Below, in pieces: positions 31,994-40,887 of a DNA stretch of 64,000 bases. The notes under the pieces were generated by a model that was not told the DNA's origin, made no database searches, and saw nothing but the letters and a program-made list of their open reading frames with translations. The stretch's first letter is position 1. Every line of letters starts with the position of its first letter. Source of the stretch: Acetivibrio straminisolvens JCM 21531 (GTDB lineage: Bacteria; Bacillota; Clostridia; Acetivibrionales; Acetivibrionaceae); contig NZ_BAVR01000007.1 in the NCBI RefSeq assembly GCF_000521465.1, forward strand, positions 1 to 64,000, read 5' to 3'. The position numbers were made by a program, and so were the translations under genes.

Positions 31994-32973
31994 ATGGATA
32001 TTCAATTGAAAAAATCTACTATAGGGGTTAAAGAAAAAAGGTCTAGTTATCTGTTGTATTCGATAAAGCAGAATTTATTTGCATATGCTATGCTAATACC
32101 TGCTTTTGTGGCAATGATGTGTATTCACTTTATTCCTATGATTCAGGGAATATATATTTCTTTTCTGAATCTCAACATGATGACTATGACTAAGTTTCTG
32201 AATGCACCATTTATTGGTTTTCAGAATTACTATGAGGTTCTTTTTGATCCGGACAGCTTAATTAGGACAGGTTTCTTGAATGCACTTAGAAATACTGCTA
32301 TTTATACAATTGTAGTTACCTTTGCAACATTTGCCTTGGGAATTATATTGGCTATGTTGGTTAACAGGGAATTTAAAGGTAGAGGTATTGTAAGGACTGC
32401 GCTTCTTATGCCTTGGGTTGTACCTTCATATGTTGTTGGTATAGTATGGGGCTTTTTATGGAGACAAGATTCAGGTTTAATAAATATTATTTTGCATGAC
32501 ATTCTGCATATATTGCCCGAAAAGCCATATTGGTTGCTTGGACAAAATCAGATCTGGGCAATAATATTGCCTACCATCTGGAGAGGTCTTCCTCTTTCGA
32601 TGATTTTGATGTTGGCTGGTTTGCAGAGTATATCTCCTGACTATTATGAAGCGGCTGATATTGATGGCGCTAACGGTTGGCAGAAGTTCTGGAATATTAC
32701 TTTGCCGTTGCTTAAACCTATTCTTGCCATCAACATCATGTTTTCTTTGATTTCAAATATTTATTCTTACAACATCGTTGCTATGATGTTTGGTAATGGT
32801 GCCGGTATACCGGGTGACTGGGGAGATCTTCTGATGACAAACATTCATAGAAACTCATTCCAGTTGTGGCAATTTGGTCCTGGTGCGGCAGCTTGATGAT
32901 TGTTATGTTCTTTGCGCTTGGCGTGGTTGCTTTATGGTATGCATTCTTTAAAGATGATTTGGTGGTGAAGTAA
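31994..32973 (+). CDS. Sugar ABC transporter permease, MalF-like (frame broken once)
   Basis: This subunit forms half of the membrane channel for sugar import. The ATG at 31994 follows GGGAGC. Six hydrophobic segments are visible and the EAA loop, which docks the ATPase, reads YEAADIDGANGWQKFWNITLP (near residue 220). The frame breaks at about 32893, where GCAGCTTGATG lacks one T; repair extends the protein through LMIVMFFALGVVALWYAFFK to a stop at 32973, about 326 aa, completing the last membrane helix. The stop overlaps the next permease start (TAATG). No ATPase gene is present; a shared MsmK-type ATPase elsewhere is likely. Confidence 0.9.
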
Positions 32974-33842
32974 TGGCGAAAATAGGTTATTTTGAATCAA
33001 TGAAAAGAAAAAAGAAAATGAAGAATGCCCTTTCTAATATAGTTCTTGCTATATTGGTGGTATTATCTCTTGGGCCAATAGTATTTATGGTATTGACATC
33101 ATTAATGAACCATAGTGCCATCGCAACAGGTAAATGGATTTTACCTACTCGTTTTTCAAACTATGTTGAAGTGTTTCAAAAACTCCCTTTCGGAACTTAT
33201 TTTAGAAACAGTCTCATTGTGTGTGGATTTGTTATGGTTGTAGCACTGGTTATAGCAACGTTGGCTGGATATGCATTGGCTAGGTACAAATTTCCGGGTT
33301 CGAATTTTTTTGGTATTCTTATTCTCTCGACGCAGTTACTTCCAGGAATGATGTTTTTGCTTCCTCTTTATCTTGATTTTGTTAAACTTAAGGAAGCAAC
33401 TGGAATACAGTTGACAAACTCAATTCCCGGACTTGTTATAGTGTATTCTGCGTTTTTTGTTCCTTTTAGTATTTGGATAATTAGAGGATTTTTTGCATCT
33501 ATACCCGGCGAGCTTGAAGAAGCAGCCAGAATAGACGGATGCAATAAGTTTTCGGCATTTATAAAAGTAATGCTTCCTTTGGCCGTTCCTGGAATTGTTG
33601 CAACAGCAATATACATTTTCCTGATGGCTTGGGACGAGTTGCTTTTTGCATGGGTTCTCTTGAAAGATGCCGAAGTAACTACTATTCCTGTCGGTATCAG
33701 AGCCTTTATTGCATACACAACTGCAAGATATGATTTATTGATGGCAGCTGGTAGTATAGTAACTGTTCCTGTACTCATTATGTTCTTCAGTATGCAGAAG
33801 AAGTTCATTAGCGGTATGACAGCCGGAGCAGTTAAGGGTTAA
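32973..33842 (+). CDS. Sugar ABC transporter permease, MalG-like
   Basis: The intact frame is 289 aa with six membrane segments. The EAA loop reads EEAARIDGCNKFSAFIKVMLP (near residue 188), and the C-terminus (QKKFISGMTAGAVKG) is the usual MalG-type end. The ATG overlaps the stop of the first permease, so translation is coupled. It pairs with that permease and the binding protein upstream to import an oligosaccharide, probably a cellodextrin. Confidence 0.93.
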   Translation: MAKIGYFESMKRKKKMKNALSNIVLAILVVLSLGPIVFMVLTSLMNHSAIATGKWILPTRFSNYVEVFQKLPFGTYFRNSLIVCGFVMVVALVIATLAGYALARYKFPGSNFFGILILSTQLLPGMMFLLPLYLDFVKLKEATGIQLTNSIPGLVIVYSAFFVPFSIWIIRGFFASIPGELEEAARIDGCNKFSAFIKVMLPLAVPGIVATAIYIFLMAWDELLFAWVLLKDAEVTTIPVGIRAFIAYTTARYDLLMAAGSIVTVPVLIMFFSMQKKFISGMTAGAVKG

Positions 33843-33895
33843 TACTTTGATTAATTATAATGGCCTGAGTGTTTGTGCCTGTATGGGGACAAATT

Positions 33896-33915
33896 AAAAA
33901 GCAGTATTTGCTTTT
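33896..33915 (+). terminator. Terminator of the sugar transporter operon
   Basis: AAAAGCA pairs with TGCTTTT around a short loop, about 50 bases after the permease stop. Confidence 0.5.
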
Positions 33916-33994
33916 GATAATTTTAAGAGAAAGAATTAATTTTATTTGAAATATGACTTATATTAAAATAAAAAGCTTTAATTAATTTTATCTG

Positions 33995-34025
33995 GGCTTT
34001 GGCGAAATCTGATTTTGTCGAAGCC
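33995..34025. other. 31-nt near-perfect hairpin without T-run
   Basis: GGCTT pairs with AAGCC and the stem continues inward to a 3-nt loop CTG: 14 pairs, four of them G-T. It lies in the 304-base gap 33843-34146, which otherwise holds only the terminator. It could be an operator or an RNA structure for the next gene. Confidence 0.45.
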
Positions 34026-34146
34026 TAAACTTATTTTACGGTTAGGGAAATAGTTTGAAATTATTTTAATTGAGTATTACAATATATGTTGTGGTTGAAT
34101 AAATGAAATTTTGGAAGAAAAAAATTGAAAGACCGGGTGTTGAGAC

Positions 34147-34443
34147 TTGAATGCGGATTTAAGTATTTCATATTCAATTGCAGTGTTTATTGTAGTACTG
34201 TTGGCGGCTTCTATTTTAAATCTGTTAAAAGAGCATTATATATTTCAAATTACGGGAATAGCTTTTCTTTTTATGATAGGAATCATTAGAATGACATCAA
34301 CTATTTTAAGCAATTCTGTTGTTTCACTATCGCAGCTGTATTTTTCTTTGCTTCCCATTCTTTCGGGAATTGGAGCATGTCTTTTTTCCATGTCCCTTGG
34401 TTTTTGGGTATTTCCAATCATTAGAAGAAAATTCAAAGACTGA
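34147..34443 (+). CDS. Small membrane protein, 98 aa
   Basis: Intact frame starting at TTG; the ribosome-binding site is weak (GGGTGTTGAGA), which lowers confidence. Three hydrophobic segments are seen (about residues 9-25, 32-50 and 60-90), ending in a basic RRKFK tail at the membrane edge. I do not recognise a family. It stands alone between the sugar transporter and an amidase gene. Confidence 0.55.
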   Translation: MNADLSISYSIAVFIVVLLAASILNLLKEHYIFQITGIAFLFMIGIIRMTSTILSNSVVSLSQLYFSLLPILSGIGACLFSMSLGFWVFPIIRRKFKD

Positions 34444-34602
34444 GCAACAACCACTTTTTCGAAAAAACACTTTATGTTAACTTATTTCTTATGTATCTTA
34501 TTTTTCCTTAGAATAAATTACATAGAGGAAGTTTGAGTTTATTTATAGAATTATTATGTAAACCTGATATAATTGAATCAAAGGAGAGAGAGGAGGGGAG
34601 TC

Positions 34603-35660
34603 GTGAGAAAGTTAGCATTTTTGCTCGCTGTATTAACACTAGTATTACTCGTAGCAGTTCCTAGCTTTGCTGCAAGTGGTGAGTATTATTCGGGGTATTG
34701 GGCTGTTACCTCAAATGCATTTATAGCTGTGGACGGAAAGGTTTTGACTCTCGAACGAAATCCTGTGGTTATCGATGGAAGAATTCTAGTGCCTGCAAGA
34801 ACTACTTTTCAGGTATTAGGAGTAACGACCGATTGGTATCCTTCTTATGGAGTAATAGAGATGTCAAAAGGCAGTAAGTCCATTACAATGAGCATAGGGA
34901 ATAAAGTGGCATATACGGAACGTTCTATAAAGTATATGGAAGCGCCTCCTGTGCTTGTCAATGGCACGGTTATGGTCCCAATTAGATTTGTCGCCGAAAC
35001 CTTCGGAGAAAATGTAGGATGGGATGCGAAAAATGAGGTGGCTTATATCGGAAATAAACCGGCAGAAGTGCCTTCAAGAAGTGGACTTAAGCTAATAGAA
35101 CATACAAAGTCGTAATAGATGCCGGTCATGGGGGAAGCCAATCAGGGGCTGTGTACGGAGGAGTAAAAGAAAAAGATTTGAATCTGGATATTGCGAAGAG
35201 GCTAAATGCTTTGCTGAAAGCTGAAGGTATAAAAACATATATGACCAGAGAAAATGATGCAACGGTAAGTCTGTATGCAAGATCTGCTCTTGCAAACAAT
35301 GTAGGTGCGGATTTGTTGGTAAGCGTGCATAACAATGCCGGAAACAGCAAGACTTCTGGGTCCATGACATTATATCATCCTGACAGCAGCAAAAAAAAGG
35401 GAAATCTTACTGCTTATGAGTTCGCACAAATAGTACAGAAGAACTTGAATAAGACATTGAAATCAAAGGATATGGGAGTTATTCAAAGACCAAATCTGGC
35501 AGTATTGAGAACATCAAACATGCCTGCGGTGATTGCAGAAATAGGCTATATGACCAACAGCTCGGAGCTTGCAAAACTGAAGACAGATTCCTATAAGCAG
35601 CAGGCCGCAGAAGCCTTAAGAAATGCCGTACTTGAAAGCCTTGAAAAGATGTATAAATAA
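34603..35660 (+). CDS. Secreted N-acetylmuramoyl-L-alanine amidase with copper-amine-oxidase-like N-domain (frame broken once)
   Basis: The GTG at 34603 follows AGGAGGGG and opens a clear signal peptide (hydrophobic core, cleavage near SFAAS). Residues about 38-155 are a Cu-amine-oxidase N-terminal-like domain, two repeats of the VxVDGK...PARxxxxxLG type, probably a wall-binding part. The frame breaks at 35106-35108, where ACAAAGTC should be ACAAAAGTC; this restores the zinc motif VIDAGHGGSQSG. The Amidase_3 domain has the second His (SVHNNA) and Glu (EIGYMTNSSE). Repaired length is about 352 aa. It should act outside the cell on peptidoglycan during growth or separation. The same N-domain type occurs in the protein at 61007. 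A terminator and repeat copy 4 follow. Confidence 0.88.
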
Positions 35661-35711
35661 AAATTTCCTGTGAATAGATTATTTAAGTAAAGAATAATTA
35701 ATTATCGGTCC

Positions 35712-35755
35712 GCAATACTAATCAATAGTGCTTTTCGATTAGTATTGCTTTTTTA
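35712..35755 (+). terminator. Terminator of the amidase gene
   Basis: GCAATACTAAT pairs with ATTAGTATTGC and is followed by seven T residues. Repeat copy 4 starts five bases on. Confidence 0.85.
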
Positions 35756-35759
35756 TTTG

Positions 35760-35819
35760 GCTTCTTGGAATGAAATGAAAGAGAAAAGTGAAGGGACTCG
35801 ATGTTCCGAGCTTTTATTG
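35760..35819 (+). repeat. Interspersed ~60-nt repeat, copy 4
   Basis: The most diverged copy. Hairpin 1 is damaged (GCTTCTT against AAGAG, two bases missing) while hairpin 2 is kept, with a G-T pair replacing G-C in both stems (AGT/GCT and GGGAC/GTTCC). The two-base loss would break any peptide reading. Confidence 0.8.
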
Positions 35820-36026
35820 CAGCATATACATGAAGCTGGTGATATTTTCATGGAGAAGATCCGGGTCCAGCTTTCCGCTTTCAGCATCCTTATACAGACT
35901 TATATACGCCTCACGAGCCCTTCTTATATGTTGCTTTTTGTTTATAGGCCAGTCCTGGCTTTCCTCATATGCTTTTATCTCGTCAATGTAGGATTTAATT
36001 ATTTCAAGCTTTTTTTCATTTGTCAT
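35814..36026 (-). CDS. Small hypothetical protein, 70 aa
   Basis: On the minus strand an ATG nine bases after a strong AAGGAGG starts a 70-residue frame. The product is charged and helical (KKLEIIKSYIDEIKAYEES, then HIRRAREAYISLYKDAESG), with no membrane segment. I do not recognise it. Its stop codon falls inside the 3' edge of repeat copy 4, so the repeat overlaps the end of the gene. Conservation would be needed to confirm it. Confidence 0.55.
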   Translation of the reverse strand: MTNEKKLEIIKSYIDEIKAYEESQDWPINKKQHIRRAREAYISLYKDAESGKLDPDLLHENITSFMYMLQ

Positions 36027-36272
36027 ATGCTAAAACCTCCTTAAGGTTTTATAAAATATATATAAAGGCTTATCCATTTATAGGTTTTTCGTTTTAATAT
36101 TTAATTATTCAAGGCAAAGTTTTCTTTAATATATAGTGTTTTGTAAAAAAAATTTAATTCAAAAGAATTTATTGGGGAATTGTTCCAAGTTATAACTTTC
36201 TTTTAAGGCAGACATATTTGTGTTATAATTATTTGATGTAAATAAAGCATAAAAATATGAGGTAAGGAATAA

Positions 36273-38653
36273 ATGAACGAGAAAACGCTTAGAGTATTGG
36301 AGTTTGATAAAATAATTAACAAACTGGTAAGTCTTACAGCATCTCCTTTGGGGAAGGAACTGGCAGAGGCGCTGGTGCCCGATACAGATTTTGTAAGAGT
36401 ACAGAAGGCGCTAAAAGAAACCAGTGATGGTGTCACCTTTATTGCAAGAAGAGGAAGCCCTCCCATGGAGGAATCCATGATATACGAAACAGCCTTAGGA
36501 GAGTTGAGATTGGGGCGGTTTTAAGTCCCGGAGAGCTATTAAAGACTGCTGATATTTTAAGAACTGTAAGAAATCTTAAAAGCTATGCAAGCGATGACAG
36601 AATCAAGACAGATGAAGACAATACGGTAAGTGAGCTTATAAGATGCCTTGAATCCAATAAACGGATAGAGGACAGAATTTACATGTCAATATTGAGCGAG
36701 GATGAAATAGCCGATAATGCGAGTCCGACCCTTGCAAATATAAGAAGACAGATACGCAATGCACAGGAGTCAATAAAAGACAGGCTCAATGACATCATAA
36801 GGTCGTCAAAGTATCAGAAGTATATTCAAGAGCCTATAGTTACCTTAAGGGGCGATAGATATGTTATTCCGGTCAAACAGGAGTACAGGTCTGAAATACC
36901 CGGACTTATACACGATTCGTCTGCCAGCGGAGCGACTATTTTTATTGAACCAATGGCAGTTGTTGAAGCAAACAACAACATAAGAGAGCTCAAGATTAAA
37001 GAGCAGGCTGAGATTGAGAAAATATTAAGCGAATTAACCGAGGAAGTTAGAGGAATTGCTGATTTTTTAAAATCCAATGTTTCCATTCTCGGACTGCTGG
37101 ATTTTATATTTGCCAAGTCAAAATTCAGCCTTGATTATAACTGTGTTTGTCCGGTGCTTAACGATGAACATAAGATATTAATAAAAAAGGGTAGACATCC
37201 TCTTTTAGACAGAAAAACCGTAGTTCCCACCGATTTCTGGATTGGAGAAGATTTTAATACCCTTGTAGTGACCGGTCCGAATACAGGAGGAAAAACAGTT
37301 ACTTTAAAAACTGTGGGCCTGTTTACCCTTATGACGCAGGCAGGTCTCCACATTCCGGCAAATGAAGGAACCGGAATGAGTATTTTCAAAAAGGTTTATG
37401 CCGACATTGGGGATGAGCAGAGTATAGAGCAGAGTCTTAGTACTTTTTCCTCACATATGAAGAATATAGTTGGAATACTAAAAGATGTGGACGAAGATTC
37501 CCTAGTCCTGTTTGACGAGCTTGGTGCAGGAACAGATCCCACTGAAGGTGCGGCCCTTGCAATGTCAATACTTGAGTATTTAAGAAATAAGGGCAGTACT
37601 ACGGTTGCCACCACTCATTACAGCCAGCTCAAGGTGTATGCCGTTACCACAAAGTTTGTGGAAAACGCCTGCTGTGAGTTTAATGTAGAGACATTGAAGC
37701 CTACTTACAAGCTTTTGATTGGAGTTCCCGGAAAAAGTAATGCCTTTGCCATATCCAAAAGACTTGGGTTATTTGATGATATTATTGAGAGGGCTAAAGA
37801 GTTTTTGACAAAAGACGATATAAAGTTCGAAGACATGCTTATGTCAATTGAGAAAAATTTAAGTCAATCGGAAAATGAAAAGATGAGAGCTGAAAGCTAC
37901 AGGCTTGAGGCTGAGAAGCTGAAAAAAGAGCTGGAGCTGCAAAAAAAGAGGCTTGACGAAACCAGAGAGAAATTCCTACAGGAGGCGAAGGCAGAAGCAA
38001 GGAAAATCCTTCTTGAAGCAAGAAGAGAAGCGGAAGAAATTATTTCAGAAATGAAAAGGCTCGAGCAGGAAGCACATAACGAGCAGAGGCAAAAGGAAGC
38101 GGAAGCAATGAGACTCAAGCTTAAGAGAAAGATTGATTCCATCGAGGATATACTGGCTGCACCCCTTGTGCCGAGGAACACTTTGGTAAAGCCTCCGGAA
38201 AACCTGAAGCCGGGAGACAGTGTTTTGATTGTCAACCTAAACCAGAAGGGAACAGTCATCACTCCTCCTGACAAAGATGGAGAAGCAGTGGTGCAGGCAG
38301 GAATAATGAAAATAAATGTTCACATATCAAATTTGAAACTGGTGGATGAACAGAAAAGCGTGCTAAACAGCTCCGGTATGGGCAAGATAGGCGTATCAAA
38401 GACCAAAAGCATATCAACAGAGATTGATCTTAGAGGGTACAACTTGGAAGAGGCTATTGAAAGTGTTGACAAGTATTTGGATGATGCGTTCATTTCCGGG
38501 CTTAAAGAAGTGTCTGTTATCCACGGCAAGGGAACCGGAATACTGCGTAGCGGTATACAGAAGTATTTAAAATCTGACCCCCGGGTTAAATCTTTCAGGC
38601 TTGGGAAGTACGGGGAAGGAGAGTCGGGAGTTACAATAGTCGAACTTAAGTAA
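36273..38653 (+). CDS. mutS2: MutS2 family endonuclease/ATPase (frame broken once)
   Basis: MutS2 acts on branched DNA and, in Firmicutes, on collided ribosomes; it is not a mismatch-repair protein. The ATG follows GAGGTAAGG. The frame breaks at 36512-36515, where TTGGGGCGG should be TTGGGGGCGG; repair gives about 793 aa, the usual length. Domains: clamp/lever region, the Walker A loop TGPNTGGKTVTLKT (near residue 330), Walker B LVLFDELGAGTDPTEG, a long coiled coil (about 520-635), and the C-terminal Smr domain (IDLRGYNLEEA; VSVIHGKGTGILRSG). A terminator follows after a 150-base tail. Confidence 0.94.
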
Positions 38654-38799
38654 TGTAATTATTATCCTGGTATTTTATAGTGTTATGGCATGTTGAACAC
38701 AAATTGCGGTGTGTGCAAAATAGAACATGCAAATATGTTGACAATCATATGTAAAATAAGGTATTTTATAATTAGTTCGACAAACGTATATTTTAGTTT

Positions 38800-38837
38800 A
38801 AGTGCTTGTAGATTCCAGTAGATGCAAGCACTTTTTT
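38800..38837 (+). terminator. Terminator after mutS2
   Basis: AAGTGCTTG pairs with CAAGCACTT followed by T residues. It lies about 150 bases after the mutS2 stop. The rest of the 320-base gap to 38974 is AT-rich with nothing else recognisable. Confidence 0.75.
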
Positions 38838-38973
38838 AATTATTTTCTTCGTATTTATTTCCATCAAATAAAAAATCCCTTGCATTATGTTGAAGTGTTT
38901 AATATTATATAAGCAAAAGAATGTTATATTTTGCAGATAGTAATATTGTAAATTTTAAAATAGGAAGGGTATT

Positions 38974-40056
38974 ATGGATAGAAGAGTAAAACTTGTTATA
39001 AAATTAGTCCTTATTTTTGGGGGGACAATTGTCGGAATATTGCTGGGACTTAAGCTTGCAATTTATTTGGCACCGTTTCTTATTGCATTTGCCATATCTT
39101 CTTTGATAGAGCCTGTAATCCAGTTTCTTATGAAAAGGCTAAAGTTCAGAAGAAAATTTGCTGCGTTGGTGTCATTACTTTTGGTCTTGTCGATTATAAC
39201 AATATTGCTCCTTATGTTGTTCTCAAAACTTTATAAGGAAATAACAAGCCTTTCAAACACTCAGCCGGAGTTTTTGAAAGAAGCGTATCAAAACATATCA
39301 AATTTGATAAATAGAGGATTGAACATTTATTTTGGTCTTCCCGGTGAGGTCACCGCACAGATTTCAAATATGGTTTCGAATCTTTCCAATTCCATTTCCA
39401 GTGTGGTGGATTCTTTTGTGAAAGGGATTTACAACACGGCGGTATCCATACCTCAGATGGTGATATTTGTACTTGTGACAATTCTCTCAACATATTTTCT
39501 TTCCGGTGACAGGGACAGAATTTATAGTTATATCAAAAATAATTTGCCGGAAACATTTTTAAATAAAATAATAAGTATAAAAGACGATACATTTATGGCC
39601 TTGTTTGGATATTTTAAAGCGCAGCTTATACTAATGGTGATTACTTTTTGTGAGCTTTCTATCGGGTTAACGATAATTGGAGTAAAACGCTCTGTTTTGC
39701 TTGGTATGGTTATCAGTTTTATAGATGCTTTTCCCGTCCTTGGTACGGGCGGTGTATTGGTTCCTTGGGCAATATATGAGTTTCTAACCAAGGACATTAG
39801 GATGGGAGTATCACTTTTGATTTTGTATATTATAGTACTTGTTATAAGGCAAATGATAGAGCCAAAAATAGTTGGACATCAGATAGGACTCCATCCTTTG
39901 GTGACATTAATGTCGATGTATCTTGGAATGAAGTTCTTCGGTTTGCTCGGGCTTATTTTAGGTCCTATTGTAGTATTGATTGTTAAAAATATCATATCGG
40001 GAATGATGAAGCAAAGGAGCCTAAAAGAGCTGATAAATGATTTCAATAAAAAATAA
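38974..40056 (+). CDS. AI-2E family (YtvI-like) membrane protein
   Basis: The intact frame is 360 aa, starting at ATG behind AGGAAGGG. The protein has two close N-terminal membrane segments, a soluble loop, and about five more membrane segments. Family signatures include IDAFPVLGTGGVLVPWAIYE and QMIEPKIVGHQIGLHPLVTL in the C-terminal half. The group includes YtvI, a sporulation membrane protein of unknown task, and transporters named for AI-2 export; which applies here cannot be told. It converges with sigK. Confidence 0.85.
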   Translation: MDRRVKLVIKLVLIFGGTIVGILLGLKLAIYLAPFLIAFAISSLIEPVIQFLMKRLKFRRKFAALVSLLLVLSIITILLLMLFSKLYKEITSLSNTQPEFLKEAYQNISNLINRGLNIYFGLPGEVTAQISNMVSNLSNSISSVVDSFVKGIYNTAVSIPQMVIFVLVTILSTYFLSGDRDRIYSYIKNNLPETFLNKIISIKDDTFMALFGYFKAQLILMVITFCELSIGLTIIGVKRSVLLGMVISFIDAFPVLGTGGVLVPWAIYEFLTKDIRMGVSLLILYIIVLVIRQMIEPKIVGHQIGLHPLVTLMSMYLGMKFFGLLGLILGPIVVLIVKNIISGMMKQRSLKELINDFNKK

Positions 40057-40098
40057 AGGTGTAAAAGGCAACGAACGTAATATATGTCTTTTTGATAA

Positions 40099-40809
40099 CT
40101 ATTTACAGCCTTCAGATTTCAGCTCTTTTCCCAATTTTTTTATCGCCTTTTTTTCAATTCTCGAAACATAAGACCTTGATATTCCTAGCATTTTTGCTAT
40201 TTCCCTCTGGGTCTTGCTTGTGCCGTTTAAGAGTCCGTATCTAAGCTCTAGAACCATTTTCTCCCGGGCTTTCAATACATCTTTCATTTTATTGTAGAGA
40301 CGTTTCACTTGCATTTTAAGCTCTACTTCTTCAACTACTGACTCTGATTCGTTGCCGATAACGTCAATGAGAGCAATTTCATTTCCGTCCCTGTCAACTC
40401 CTATAGGGTCCTGAAGGGAGACTTCGCTTTGATTTTTTTTAGTGGAACGGATGTGCATTAAAATTTCGTTTTCGATGCACCGGGCTGCATAAGTTGCAAG
40501 TCTTGTACCTTTTTCATGGTTGAAAGTTGAAATGGCCTTTATTAATCCGATGGTTCCGATTGAAATTAAATCATCACTGTCACTTGTGGTAGAGTTGTAC
40601 TTTTTTACTATATGGGCAACAAGTCTTAAATTCCTTTCAATAAGTATATTTCTTGCTTCTTCATCTCCTTTTTTAAGAAGATTTAAATAGTGTTGTTCTT
40701 CCTCAGCGCTTAAAGGCTGGGGGAATGAATTTACATTGGAAATATACCCTAATAGAAAAAATATATTATTTAGTATCTCTAGAATTGAGGAAATCAATAT
40801 ATATAGCAA
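40099..40809 (-). CDS. sigK: Sporulation sigma factor pro-sigma-K, uninterrupted
   Basis: Sigma-K drives late mother-cell genes in sporulation. The start is TTG at 40809 on the minus strand behind GGAGGTG. The first ~25 residues are hydrophobic (ILISSILEILNNIFFLLGY), the pro-sequence that is removed by the SpoIVFB protease to activate the factor. Then come the sigma-70 regions: NLRLVAHIVKKY, DDLISIGTIGLIKAISTF, ATYAARCIENEILMHIR, and region 4 with a helix-turn-helix (TQREIAKMLGISRSYVSRIE). The 236-aa frame is continuous, so no skin element splits it here. Sigma-E should control it. Confidence 0.96.
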   Translation of the reverse strand: MLYILISSILEILNNIFFLLGYISNVNSFPQPLSAEEEQHYLNLLKKGDEEARNILIERNLRLVAHIVKKYNSTTSDSDDLISIGTIGLIKAISTFNHEKGTRLATYAARCIENEILMHIRSTKKNQSEVSLQDPIGVDRDGNEIALIDVIGNESESVVEEVELKMQVKRLYNKMKDVLKAREKMVLELRYGLLNGTSKTQREIAKMLGISRSYVSRIEKKAIKKLGKELKSEGCK

Positions 40810-40887
40810 GATAAGGCACCTCCAATAAATTGGCTACCTTATAAGTATATGTAGCAAAAATATTTAAGGTGCCAGTACAACAATAAA

